NCBI RefSeq assembly: GCF_001425235.1 | Contig: NZ_LMEA01000009.1 | Coordinates: forward strand, 418,327 to 482,326 | DNA length: 64,000 bases | Origin: Devosia sp. Root413D1 | GTDB taxonomy: Bacteria > Pseudomonadota > Alphaproteobacteria > Rhizobiales > Devosiaceae | Reading direction: 5' to 3' | Position numbers and translations under genes: made by a program | Shown: positions 52,324 through 63,093 of the stretch, one piece after another | How the letters are laid out: every line of letters starts with the position of its first letter | Position numbering within the stretch: the first letter of the stretch is position 1 | Notes under the pieces: model-generated | Databases searched by the model: none | Seen by the model: the letters and a program-made list of their open reading frames with translations, nothing else | What the model was told of the DNA's origin: nothing

Positions 52324-53228
52324 TGGCCGCAGAAACCACCACCACGACCTCCACCGCTCCGGGCCGCTTCAGCGGGTTGCGCGAGTTCTGGTACTATTTC
52401 TCGACGAACCACGGGGCGGTCCTCGGCCTCGCCGTATTTCTGCTGCTGATCCTGGTTGCCCTGTTCGCGCCAGTGCTGGCGCCGTTCTCGCCCGACCAGC
52501 AGTTCCGCGAGTTCATCCGCATGGCGCCGCCCTGGGCCGGCGGCACGCAGCCGCAATTCTTCCTCGGCACGGACGAGGTCGGCCGCGACATTCTCTCGCG
52601 CCTGATCCACGGCTCACGCTACTCGCTGATGATCGGCTTCATCGTCGTCACCGGCGCGCTGATCGTCGGTGTCACGCTCGGGCTGCTCGCCGGCTACTTC
52701 CGTGGCTGGGTCGATGCGCTGATCATGCGCGTCATGGATATCATCCTCGCCTTCCCCTCGCTGCTCCTGGCGCTGGTGCTGGTGGCGATCCTCGGCCCCG
52801 GCCTGTTCAACGCCATGCTGGCCATCGCGCTGGTGCTGCAGCCGCATTTCGCCCGCCTGACCCGCGCCGCGGTGCTGAGCGAGAAGAGCCGCGAGTATGT
52901 CACCTCGGCCAAGGTCGCCGGCGCCAGCCACATCCGGCTGATGTTCGTCACCATCCTCCCCAACTGCCTTGGGCCGCTGATCGTCCAGGCGACGCTGAGC
53001 TTCTCCAACGCCATCCTCGAGGCGGCGGCGCTCGGCTTCCTCGGCATGGGGGCGCAGCCGCCGACGCCGGAATGGGGCACCATGCTGGCGCGTGCCCGCG
53101 AGTTCATCACCAGCGCCTGGTGGATCGTCACCATGCCCGGCCTCGCCATCCTGATCACGGTTCTCGCCATCAACCTCGTGGGCGATGGCCTGCGCGATGC
53201 GCTCGATCCCAAGCTCAAGCGGAGCTGA
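52323..53228 (+). CDS. Peptide-type ABC transporter permease (DppC type)
   Basis: 301 residues. An N-terminal cytoplasmic tail rich in Thr precedes a first helix (VLGLAVFLLLILVALFAPVLAPF) and the FLGTDEVGRDILSRLIHGSRYSL segment diagnostic of DppC/OppC permeases. LSEKSREYVTSAKVAGASHIRLMFVTILPN is the EAA loop. Forms the channel with the preceding permease and is translationally coupled to it. Confidence 0.94.
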   Translation: MAAETTTTTSTAPGRFSGLREFWYYFSTNHGAVLGLAVFLLLILVALFAPVLAPFSPDQQFREFIRMAPPWAGGTQPQFFLGTDEVGRDILSRLIHGSRYSLMIGFIVVTGALIVGVTLGLLAGYFRGWVDALIMRVMDIILAFPSLLLALVLVAILGPGLFNAMLAIALVLQPHFARLTRAAVLSEKSREYVTSAKVAGASHIRLMFVTILPNCLGPLIVQATLSFSNAILEAAALGFLGMGAQPPTPEWGTMLARAREFITSAWWIVTMPGLAILITVLAINLVGDGLRDALDPKLKRS

Positions 53229-53232
53229 GGCG

Positions 53233-54068
53233 ATGCACCTGCTCGAAGTCAAAAATCTCACCGTCAGCTTCGATACCTCGGTCGGCGTGTTCAACGCTGT
53301 CAAAGGCATCGATATCCATGTCGACGCCCGCGAAGTCCTGGCTATCGTCGGCGAGAGCGGTTCCGGCAAGTCGGTGGCGATGCTCGCCGTCATGGGCCTG
53401 TTGCCGCCCACCGCTCATGTCAGCGCCGACAAGATGACCTTCGACGGCAAGGACCTGCTCGCCATGTCGGCTGCCGACAAGCGCAAGATCATCGGCAAGG
53501 ACGTCGCCATGATCTTCCAGGAGCCGATGACCAGCCTGAACCCCTGCTTCACGGTGGGCTTCCAGATCGAGGAAGTGCTGCGCTTCCATCTCGGCATGGG
53601 CAAAGCCCAGCGCCGCGCCCGCGCCATCGAACTGCTCGATCAGGTCGGCATCCCCAACTCGGCGGAGCGGCTGAAATCCTATCCGCACCAGATGTCGGGC
53701 GGGCAGAACCAGCGCGTCATGATTGCCATGGCCATTGCCTGCAACCCCAAGCTGTTGATCGCGGACGAACCGACCACGGCGCTCGACGTCACCATCCAGA
53801 AGCAGATCCTCGATCTCCTGGTACGGCTGCAGGCCGAGCACGGCATGGGCTTGATCATGATCACCCACAATATCGGCGTCGTCGCCGAAACCGCCGACCG
53901 CGTCGTGGTGCAGTATAAGGGGCGCAAGATGGAGGAGGCGGGCGTGCTCGAGCTCTTCACCGCGCCGAGGAGCTCCTACACCCGCGCGCTGCTCGCGGCG
54001 CTCCCCGACAACGCCACCGGCGACCGGCTGCCGACCATTACCGGCACCAACTTCGAGGAGGCCGTGTG

Positions 54069-54069
<1 letters not shown>
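53233..54069 (+). CDS. Peptide-type ABC transporter ATP-binding protein (DppD type)
   Basis: 278 residues. Walker [13 protein letters not shown] (about 38-49), signature [14 protein letters not shown], Walker [14 protein letters not shown] and the H-loop [11 protein letters not shown] are complete. It lacks the C-terminal oligopeptide-transporter extension of many DppD/OppD proteins (about 320-330 residues), including the extra Cys cluster. ATG at 53233 lies 4 bases past the previous stop. Its stop shares one base with the next start. Confidence 0.93.
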
Positions 54070-54905
<836 letters not shown>

Positions 54906-54981
54906 TCTGCCGCACACTTTAAGCCGGTGTTAAGCCTGGGCCCGTAGCGTTCGGCGATGCTTCCCACGCCGGTGTCACTAC

Positions 54982-57270
54982 TTGCCCAAAGCTGCCAAAA
55001 GCACGTCGGCTCTGGCCGCCGGAGCGCTTTCAGGAAAAGTTGCAGACTTTTCCGCCTCGAAAGCGCGACATAATCGCGGCTCTGATGTCCGCAGCGCGCG
55101 CAAGCCGGCGCGCCGATCGGCATTGCTGAACTTCACTTTCTGGATCGCCCTGCCGGCGGTCGCTGTCTATTTCGGCGTCTGCGCGCTGGTGTTCGTCGCC
55201 ATGCATCTGATGAGCGCCGAAATGAACGCTATCGATTCCGATCGCGGCAAGAGCGCTATCGCCGCCGCCGTCGAGTCCCTGGTGGTCGGTCTTGCCGAGA
55301 GCACTGCCGATGAGGCGACCTGGACCGAGGCCTATATCAACACCTATATCGAGCCCAATCCGGCCTGGCTCGACTCGGTCTGGGGCGCCACCGCGCGCAT
55401 CTCCGATACCTATGACACCGCCATTCTCACCGATATGAGCGGCAATATCATCTTCGGCGAAACCAGCCGCGGACCGGTGACCGGTACGCTCGCCGAGCTG
55501 TTCAGCGGTGTGCCGCAACTGCTCGAACGGCTCGAGGCGGGTATCGCCAGGGCCGGCGACGATGCGACCGTTTCCAACCTGTCGCGCAATGCCCGTGGCG
55601 CTGCGGCGCTTGCCGGTGCGGTGGTCCACGGCAATTCCGGTCAGGCCAGCATCCCGCGCGAGCAGCGCCGCGTGCTCTGGCTCGCCCGCCAGCTCGACGA
55701 CATCATGCTGCGCGACGTCGCCACCCGCTTCCAGCTGCCGCTGCCACGGCTCGTCGAGGTGCCCAAACCTGACCATGACGTGATGGCGCTCACCGACGCG
55801 GCGGGAGCGGCTATCGCCACCATCGACTGGCCGCCGCGTCGCCCTGGCGACCCGGCCTTTGCCCACACCGCGACCATCGCCGTGCTGGTGATGCTGATCA
55901 TCGGCGTCCTGATCTTCGTCGTCCTTGCCGCCTTCCGCCATTCGATCAAGTTGCGCACCGCTTCAGAAGAGCGCGACTGGTACAATGCCCGCTATGACGG
56001 CACCACCGGGCTGCTGAGCCGCTTCGGCCTCGAGGAGCACATCGCCCAGGCGATCCCCAGAAAGCGCGGCGAACTGCCGGTTGCCGTCAGCCAGATCAAC
56101 GTCGACGGCCTGCAGGATATCGTCGGCCTCTATGGCCGCGAGGCCGCCAATGAACTGCTGGTGGCGCTGGCCGAGCGCTTCGAGACGATCACCGATGGGC
56201 AGGCAGTGCTCGCCCGTACCGGCCCGACCGAGCTGTCGCTCGCTCGCCTCGGCGAGGACGCTGGCGAGAAGATCCGCGGTTTCGCCGACCGCATCCTGGC
56301 CGGCGCCGGCGAACCGGTCCCGGTCGGCAACCTCAAGCTGAAGATCGGCCTGAGCATCGGCGTCGTCGATGCGCCAACGCGCCGTGACAACGTTGGCAAT
56401 CTGATCCGCATGGCCGAGACCGCCGTAGCGCGGGCCCGCGAGACCGGCGGCAACCACACCGTGGCCTACGACCCGGCCATCGAGGATGAGCGTCGCCGCC
56501 GCATCGAGCTGCAGGCCGATATCCGGCGCGGGCTGGAGGCCGGCGAGTTCGACCTCGAATACCAGCCGATCATCGATTTCCGCACCCAGGCGATCCTCGG
56601 GGTCGAGGCGCTGATGCGCTGGAACCGCCGCGCCGCCGGCCCGATGGGGCCCGGCGAGTTCATCCCCGCAGCCGAAGCCTCCGGCCTCATCGACGATCTC
56701 GGCATGTTCGCGCTGCGCCGCGCCATCGAGGAGATCGGCCCGCTCGGCGAGCTGAAGATTTCGGTCAACGTCTCGCCGGCCCAGCTCCGCAACCCGACGC
56801 TGCCACAGACCGTCTTTGCGACGCTCGACGAATGGGGCGTCGCCGCCAGCCGGCTGCAGCTCGAAGTGACCGAGTCCTTTCTCGTCTCCCACCCCGATCG
56901 CGCCATCCGGCTGATCGAACAGCTGCGCCAGTCCGGCATCATCATCGCGCTCGACGACTTCGGCACCGGTTATTCCTCGATCGGCTATCTGAAGCAGTTC
57001 CGCTTCGACCGGGTGAAGCTCGATCGCTCGCTGGTCGCCGAGATCGACAGCGACCCGGTGCAGGCGGCATTGGTCGAATCCACCATGATCTACGCTTTCG
57101 CCATGGGCCTCGCCGTCACCGCCGAAGGCGTCGAGCGGCGCGAGGAGGCAGCGCTGCTGTCACGCCTCGGCTGTCGCGAATTCCAGGGCTACCTGTTCGC
57201 CCGTCCGCTGCGCCTGGCGCAACTCGAACGCCTGCTGCAGGGCGAGCAGGCGTTGCGTCAGGCGAGTTAG
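54982..57270 (+). CDS. Membrane CHASE4-type sensor with degenerate GGDEF and intact EAL
   Basis: 762 residues from TTG at 54982. A helix near 50-75 and another near 298-318 bracket a periplasmic region of about 220 residues that resembles CHASE4 (WTEAYINTYIEPNPAWLDS, YDTAILTDMSGNIIFG). The GGDEF domain has TGPTEL (about 413-418) at the active-site position, so cyclase activity is very likely lost. The EAL domain is complete (GVEALMRW near 541, DDFGTGYSSIGYL near 657), which predicts a membrane phosphodiesterase. The first ~45 codons include a palindromic repeat (55022-55070), so the start is doubtful; TTG at 55123 would skip it. Confidence 0.85.
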   Translation: MPKAAKSTSALAAGALSGKVADFSASKARHNRGSDVRSARKPARRSALLNFTFWIALPAVAVYFGVCALVFVAMHLMSAEMNAIDSDRGKSAIAAAVESLVVGLAESTADEATWTEAYINTYIEPNPAWLDSVWGATARISDTYDTAILTDMSGNIIFGETSRGPVTGTLAELFSGVPQLLERLEAGIARAGDDATVSNLSRNARGAAALAGAVVHGNSGQASIPREQRRVLWLARQLDDIMLRDVATRFQLPLPRLVEVPKPDHDVMALTDAAGAAIATIDWPPRRPGDPAFAHTATIAVLVMLIIGVLIFVVLAAFRHSIKLRTASEERDWYNARYDGTTGLLSRFGLEEHIAQAIPRKRGELPVAVSQINVDGLQDIVGLYGREAANELLVALAERFETITDGQAVLARTGPTELSLARLGEDAGEKIRGFADRILAGAGEPVPVGNLKLKIGLSIGVVDAPTRRDNVGNLIRMAETAVARARETGGNHTVAYDPAIEDERRRRIELQADIRRGLEAGEFDLEYQPIIDFRTQAILGVEALMRWNRRAAGPMGPGEFIPAAEASGLIDDLGMFALRRAIEEIGPLGELKISVNVSPAQLRNPTLPQTVFATLDEWGVAASRLQLEVTESFLVSHPDRAIRLIEQLRQSGIIIALDDFGTGYSSIGYLKQFRFDRVKLDRSLVAEIDSDPVQAALVESTMIYAFAMGLAVTAEGVERREEAALLSRLGCREFQGYLFARPLRLAQLERLLQGEQALRQAS
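55022..55070. repeat. GCGCTTTC...GAAAGCGC palindrome inside a predicted reading frame
   Basis: Outer arms GCGCTTTC (55024-55031) and GAAAGCGC (55059-55066) and inner arms GGAAAAGT (55033-55040) and ACTTTTCC (55046-55053) are all perfect. The first 45 bases are nearly the same as the intergenic copy at 30542. It is translated as part of the CHASE4 protein if TTG at 54982 is the true start. Confidence 0.85.
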
Positions 57271-57331
57271 CCAATCAGCTGACCCCTGCCGCTGGTGAAT
57301 CCACAGCCACCGGCCGCAGATCGGGAAGAGC

Positions 57332-57766
57332 CTAAGCCGCCTTCCGGCATTCGGCACACCGGCCGCGCAGCTCGATCGTCGTCCGCTCGAGCGCGAAGCC
57401 GGTCTCCCCGGCCCAGGCGGCGAGCCGCGCCGTTACCTCAGGGTCGGCGAATTCGTCCACCCGCCCGCAGCCCGAGCAGATGGCGAACGCCGCCGTGCCG
57501 CTGGCGCGCCCGTGGCAGTTGGCATCGGCGCAGCAGACGAAAGCGTTGAGCGATTCCAGCCGGTGCGCCAGCCCGTGCTCGATCAGCTTCTCCAGCGCCC
57601 TATAGACCTGCAGTGGCGCGCGCAACCCATCGTCCCGCAGCTTGTCGAGAATGTCATAGGCCGAGAGCGGCGCCTCGGCATTGTTGAGCGTCGTCAGCAC
57701 CAGCTCCTGGTTGCGCGTCAGGTCGCGCGGCCGCTCATGGTGGTGGGCTTCGTGGCTATGGGCCAT
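57332..57766 (-). CDS. zur: Zinc uptake regulator Zur (Fur family)
   Basis: 144 residues. A His-rich N-terminus (HSHEAHHHE) precedes the Fur-type winged helix (LTRNQELVLTTLNNAEAPLSAYDILDKL, PLQVYRALEKLIEHGLAHRLES), followed by CSGCGRVDEF and the C-terminal CAEC. The two CxxC pairs form the structural zinc site. FVCCADANCHGRA adds regulatory-site residues. It is third in the znuC-znuB-zur operon, 3 bases after znuB, so the repressor is made with the importer it controls. Zur-like palindromes in front of znuC support this. Confidence 0.94.
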   Translation of the reverse strand: MAHSHEAHHHERPRDLTRNQELVLTTLNNAEAPLSAYDILDKLRDDGLRAPLQVYRALEKLIEHGLAHRLESLNAFVCCADANCHGRASGTAAFAICSGCGRVDEFADPEVTARLAAWAGETGFALERTTIELRGRCAECRKAA

Positions 57767-57769
57767 GGC

Positions 57770-58576
57770 TCAGGCCTCCCGTCTGGCGCGCCACAAATGG
57801 ACCGGCAGCGCGATGGAAATGAGGAACAGCGCAAGCGCCGCAACGACGATCGACGGGCCGCTCGGCGTATCGAAGCGGAGCGAGCCGAACAGCCCGCCCG
57901 CCACTGCCAGCGCCCCGACGCCGGCCGAGATCAGCGCCATCTGCTCGGGCGTGGCGCTCAGCCGCCGTGCGGTTGCCGCCGGAATGATCAGCAGCGCCGT
58001 GATCAGCAGCACACCGACGATCTTCATGGCGATGGCGATCACCGAAGCGAGCAGCAGCATGAAGACGATCCGCGTCACCTCGGGCCGCATGCCCTCGGCT
58101 TCCGCCACCTCGGCATTGACCGTCGCCGCCAGCAGCGGCCGCCACATCGCGGCGAGCACCGCGAGGATCACCAGCCCGCCGAGGTAAATCACCACGATAT
58201 CGGTGACCGACACCGCGAGGATGTCACCGAACAGAAAGCCCATCAGGTCGACCCGGATGCCGCTGAGGAACGCCACCACGAGGCCGATGGCCAGCGCCGA
58301 ATGGCTGAGGATGCCAAGCAGCGCATCGGTCGACAGCGTCTGCCGCCGTTGCAGCAGCAGCAGCGCCCCGGCGACGGCCGCGGCAATGATGAACACCCCG
58401 AGCGTCATGTTCACCTGCAGCACCAGGCTGAGCGCCACCCCGAGCAGCGCCGAATGCGCCATGGTGTCGCCGAAATAGGCCATGCGTCGCCATACGATGA
58501 AGCAGCCCAGCGGCCCGGTCACCAGCGCCAGCCCGATCCCGGCGATCACCGCTCGGGTGAAGAAATCCTCAAGCAT
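57770..58576 (-). CDS. znuB: Zinc ABC transporter permease ZnuB
   Basis: 268 residues with eight or nine membrane helices of the ABC-3 metal-permease family: FIVWRRMAYFGDTMAHSALLG near the N-terminus and VTRIVFMLLLASVIAIAMKIVGVLLITALLIIPAATAR in the second half. The DTMAHSALLG segment is diagnostic. ATG at 58576 lies within the end of znuC (8-base overlap); longer frames have no similarity and run across znuC. Confidence 0.94.
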   Translation of the reverse strand: MLEDFFTRAVIAGIGLALVTGPLGCFIVWRRMAYFGDTMAHSALLGVALSLVLQVNMTLGVFIIAAAVAGALLLLQRRQTLSTDALLGILSHSALAIGLVVAFLSGIRVDLMGFLFGDILAVSVTDIVVIYLGGLVILAVLAAMWRPLLAATVNAEVAEAEGMRPEVTRIVFMLLLASVIAIAMKIVGVLLITALLIIPAATARRLSATPEQMALISAGVGALAVAGGLFGSLRFDTPSGPSIVVAALALFLISIALPVHLWRARREA

Positions 58577-59399
58577 GGCGGTGCCCTTCATGGTCGTGTT
58601 CGTGCACATGCTCGTGTGCGTCGACGATCCGCCCGTCCGCTTCCTCGACCCGCCCATCGGGCAGGTGGGTGTGGTCGTGGTGGTGCTGGTACACCGCCAG
58701 CGCATTGGCGGCTCGCGCGCCGAACAGGCTCAGATATTCCGGGCTCCGCGCCACCGATTCCGGCGTGCCGCGGCAGCAGACATGGCCGTTGAGGCAGATC
58801 ACAGTATCGGTCGCCGCCATCACCACGTGCAGGTCATGGCTGATCAGCAGGATGCCGCAGCCGGTCTCGTCACGGATCTTGCCGATCAGGTCGTAGAGCG
58901 CCACTTCGCCGGAGAAATCGACGCCCTGCACCGGCTCGTCCAGTACCAAGAGGTCCGGCTTGCGGATCATCGCCCGCGCCAGCAGCGCCCGCTGGAACTC
59001 GCCGCCAGAAAGGTGCTGCACCTCGGCATTGGCGAGGTGCGCCACGCCGGTCGCCGCCAGCGCCGCATCGATCTCGGCTCTGGGATAGCTGCCGGTCAGC
59101 GACATCAGCCGCCGCACCGTCAGCGGCATGGTCCAGTCGATCGAGAGCTTTTGCGGCACATAGCCGATCCGCAGCCCGGATTTGCGCGCAACCGTCCCGG
59201 CATCAGGCTTCAGCACCCCGGTCACCAGCTTCGCCGTGGTCGATTTGCCCGAGCCGTTCGGTCCGATCAGCGTGACGATCTCGCCCTTGCGGATCGTCAC
59301 GTCGACAGCCTCGACCAGCCAGCGGCCATCACGCCGCACGCCGGCGCCGGCCACATCCACCAGCACCTCGTGCCCTCGATGTGCATCCATGAAATTCAC
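58569..59399 (-). CDS. znuC: Zinc ABC transporter ATP-binding protein ZnuC with His-rich tail
   Basis: 276 residues. Walker A GPNGSGKSTTAKLV (about 46-59), signature LSGGEFQRALLARAM, Walker B LLVLDEPVQGVD and H-loop LISHDLHVVM. The C-terminus is rich in His and acidic residues (YQHHHDHTHLPDG and HEHVHEHDHEGHRH), a cytoplasmic zinc-sensing or buffering tail found in many ZnuC proteins. The start at 59399 or ATG at 59390 is equally possible. It begins the minus-strand arm of the divergent zinc locus. Confidence 0.94.
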   Translation of the reverse strand: MNFMDAHRGHEVLVDVAGAGVRRDGRWLVEAVDVTIRKGEIVTLIGPNGSGKSTTAKLVTGVLKPDAGTVARKSGLRIGYVPQKLSIDWTMPLTVRRLMSLTGSYPRAEIDAALAATGVAHLANAEVQHLSGGEFQRALLARAMIRKPDLLVLDEPVQGVDFSGEVALYDLIGKIRDETGCGILLISHDLHVVMAATDTVICLNGHVCCRGTPESVARSPEYLSLFGARAANALAVYQHHHDHTHLPDGRVEEADGRIVDAHEHVHEHDHEGHRHA

Positions 59400-59427
59400 G
59401 ATTCCGTCTCTTGCTGACGTTCTACCA

Positions 59428-59443
59428 TTACGTTATAGCGTAA
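59428..59443. promoter_or_regulatory. Zur-like palindrome, znuC/znuA divergent region, site 1
   Basis: TTACGTTATAGCGTAA pairs at seven of eight positions in palindromic alignment around TATA. It lies 29-44 bases upstream of znuC. The layout fits Zur sites of alphaproteobacteria (AT-core palindromes with GTTAT/ATAAC halves). Confidence 0.75.
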
Positions 59444-59458
59444 CACATCGATAGCGTA

Positions 59459-59470
59459 ATGTCATAACAT
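59459..59470. promoter_or_regulatory. Zur-like palindrome, znuC/znuA divergent region, site 2
   Basis: ATGTCATAACAT, with perfect ATGT/ACAT arms and one central mismatch, close to ATGTTATAACAT. It lies 40-51 bases upstream of znuA and 15 bases from site 1, so the pair may control both arms together. Confidence 0.68.
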
Positions 59471-59509
59471 ATCGCCTACTCGAGCTGTGTTTCAAACAGG
59501 GGTCTTCCG

Positions 59510-60448
59510 ATGCAGAAACCGTTCTTCCTGGCGCTTGCTGCGGCGCTCAGCTGGCCCACCCTGGCGCTTGCCGAGGTGCCCAGCGTTGTCGCCACCATCA
59601 AGCCGCTGCATGCGCTGGTCGCCGCGGTGATGGGAGATCTCGGCACGCCGGCACTCATCGTCAAGGGCGCCGCCTCGCCGCACAGCTACAGCCTCAAGCC
59701 CTCCGACGCGCAGGCGCTGCAATCGGCCAACCTGGTGTTCTGGACTGGTCACGGGCTCGAACTCTTCCTCGAGGATTCGATCGATACCCTGGCGCCCAAG
59801 GCCACCATCGTCGAGCTGAGCAAGGCTCCCGGCATCGAGCTGCTGCCGCCGCGCGAAACCGGCACCTTCGAGCATCACGATCACGGTGAAGCGGAGCACG
59901 GTGAGGAGGCGCAAGAGCACGAGCACGGCGAGGAGCAGGACCTGCACTTCTTCCTCGATCCCGGTAACGCCAAGGTGATGGTCGTGGCCATCGCCGACAG
60001 CCTCGTCGCTGCCGATCCCGAGCATGCCGAGATTTACCGCGCCAATGCCTCAAGGGAGACCGCCGACCTCGACGCCCTGATCGCCGAGACTGAGGCCAGC
60101 CTCGCCCCGATCAAGGATCGCCCCTTCGTCGTCTTCCACGACGCCTACCAGTATTTCGAGAAGCGCTTCGGGCTGAACGTCGCCGGCTCGGTCACCCTCA
60201 GCCCCGAAATCGCTCCCGGCGCCGACCGCATCAACGAGATCCGCGCGAAGCTGAAGACTCTCGATGCCGCCTGCGTCTTCGCCGAGCCGGTGTTCGACCC
60301 GCGCATCGTTACCGTGCTCACCGAGGGCACCACGGCGAAACAAGGCGTGCTCGACCCCGAGGGCGCCAACCTCGATGAAGGCCCGGGCCTCTATCGCCAG
60401 CTGATCGAGAACCTCGCCACCAGCCTCAAGGCCTGCCTCGCGCAGTAA
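59510..60448 (+). CDS. znuA: Zinc ABC transporter substrate-binding protein ZnuA
   Basis: 312 residues. A signal peptide (FFLALAAALSWPTLALA) precedes the cluster A-I metal-binding fold, with VVATIKPLHALVAAVMGD (first His ligand), ASPHSYSLKPSDAQAL, a mobile His/Glu-rich loop (about 120-145) and DLHFFLDPGNAKVM plus VVFHDAYQYFEKRF for the other ligands. It delivers Zn2+ to ZnuBC. It leads the plus-strand arm with aztD and the COG0523 gene. A strong GC hairpin lies after its stop. Confidence 0.95.
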   Translation: MQKPFFLALAAALSWPTLALAEVPSVVATIKPLHALVAAVMGDLGTPALIVKGAASPHSYSLKPSDAQALQSANLVFWTGHGLELFLEDSIDTLAPKATIVELSKAPGIELLPPRETGTFEHHDHGEAEHGEEAQEHEHGEEQDLHFFLDPGNAKVMVVAIADSLVAADPEHAEIYRANASRETADLDALIAETEASLAPIKDRPFVVFHDAYQYFEKRFGLNVAGSVTLSPEIAPGADRINEIRAKLKTLDAACVFAEPVFDPRIVTVLTEGTTAKQGVLDPEGANLDEGPGLYRQLIENLATSLKACLAQ

Positions 60449-60455
60449 CCTCGGG

Positions 60456-60482
60456 GGGGCCGCCGCGCCACCCGGCGGCCCC
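60456..60482 (+). other. GC hairpin downstream of znuA
   Basis: GGGGCCGCCG (60456-60465) pairs with CGGCGGCCCC (60473-60482) around CGCCACC, a 10-bp stem without a T-run. It could be a partial terminator or 3' stabiliser that reduces expression of aztD relative to znuA. Confidence 0.75.
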
Positions 60483-60571
60483 TATCCCCTCGCTTTTTCG
60501 CCGACCGCCCGCGCGCCATCCGGCGCGCGAACCCTTCCGCTCGACCTCGATTTCACCTTGGGAGACTGCCG

Positions 60572-61777
60572 ATGCCGCGCCTGCTGCACCACCTGATCCT
60601 GCCTGCCATGGCCCTGTCCTTCTGCGCCACCCCCGCTTGGGCCGAAGAAGAAGCCACCTTCTGGCGGCTGTTCGTCGCCGACCACGCCAAGCCGCTCGTC
60701 ACCGCCATTGACCTCGGCACCGACCAGATCGCCGGCAGCTTCGAGCTCGGCAGCCCGGCAAGCCTCTACACCACGCGGCGCAAGGCCGCCGTCTATGCGG
60801 TGCAGGGCGAGGCCGACCGTGTCTCCGCCATCGCTTCCGGCATCGCGCTGGGCGACCATGGCGATCATGCCGACCTCGAGGTCAGTGCGCCCAGACTGCT
60901 CGATGCCGCCGTCGCCGGCGACAAGCCGGTGCACTTTGTCGAGCACCATGGCGACATCGCGCTGTTCTTCGATGGCGAAGGTGTCGCCCGGTTGATCTCC
61001 GAGACGGACTGGCTTGCCGGCAATGCGGCGACCCGTGACCTGAAGGTTGCCGCCCCGCACCATGGCGTTGCCGCGCCGCTCGGCGAATACACGCTGATCT
61101 CGCGCCCCAGCCCCGAAGACGCCAAAGCGCTTCCCGTCGGCATCGATGTCTATGGCGCCGACGGCGCCACCATCGGCGATCTCCATGCCTGCCCGGACCT
61201 GCACGGTGAAGCCAGCTCCGGCGACACCCTCGCCATCGCCTGCGCCGCCGGCCTCTTGCTGGTGAAGGCGGCCAAGGACGGCCCAGAGCTGCAGCTGCTG
61301 CCCTATTCGGCCAGCCTGCCGGAGGGTAAAGCCACCACGCTGCTCGGCGGTGTCGCCATGCAGTATTGGCTCGGCAACTATGGCGCCGATCGCGTTGCCA
61401 TCATCGATCCTTCCGCAACCGAGCCCTTCCGCCTGGTTGATCTGCCCAGCCGCCGCGTCCACTTCGCCATCGACCCCGAGCGCGTGAAATATGCCTATGT
61501 CTTCACCGAGGATGGCGCATTGCACCGGCTCGATGTCGTCTCCGGCGCCATCGACAAGACGCTGCAGCTGACCGAACCCTACTCGATGGATGGCGAGTGG
61601 AGCCTGCCGCGGCCGCGGCTTGCTGTCGCCGGCGACCACATCGCCGTCACCGATCCGCTGGCCGGCACCATCCACCTCGTCGATGCCGAGAGCTTTGCAC
61701 TTGCCCGTGACATCGCGGTGGCCGGCGCCCCCTACAACATCGTCGCCGTCGGCGGCTCCGGCCACACGCACGAGTGA
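60572..61777 (+). CDS. aztD: Periplasmic zinc metallochaperone AztD
   Basis: 401 residues. A signal peptide (LPAMALSFCATPAWA) precedes a repetitive beta-propeller-like body. Histidine clusters lie at ALGDHGDHADLEV, FVEHHGDIALFFDG and APHHGVAAPLGEY, and at the C-terminus GGSGHTHE. Family knowledge: AztD of Paracoccus passes zinc to the binding protein AztC of the AztABC importer. Here it directly follows znuA, so it probably hands zinc to this ZnuA. ATG at 60572 has GGGAG 8 bases upstream. Confidence 0.85.
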   Translation: MPRLLHHLILPAMALSFCATPAWAEEEATFWRLFVADHAKPLVTAIDLGTDQIAGSFELGSPASLYTTRRKAAVYAVQGEADRVSAIASGIALGDHGDHADLEVSAPRLLDAAVAGDKPVHFVEHHGDIALFFDGEGVARLISETDWLAGNAATRDLKVAAPHHGVAAPLGEYTLISRPSPEDAKALPVGIDVYGADGATIGDLHACPDLHGEASSGDTLAIACAAGLLLVKAAKDGPELQLLPYSASLPEGKATTLLGGVAMQYWLGNYGADRVAIIDPSATEPFRLVDLPSRRVHFAIDPERVKYAYVFTEDGALHRLDVVSGAIDKTLQLTEPYSMDGEWSLPRPRLAVAGDHIAVTDPLAGTIHLVDAESFALARDIAVAGAPYNIVAVGGSGHTHE

Positions 61778-61828
61778 TGCATTGCGCCCCACCGTGAGGC
61801 GGGGCCTCCTCCTACCGAGCGAGACGTC

Positions 61829-63025
<1,197 letters not shown>

Positions 63026-63093
63026 TGCAAATCCCGGCCCGGCGGAACATCTCGCCGCCGCCGCCATTCCTCGTTCGGAACAGGACAACAAAC

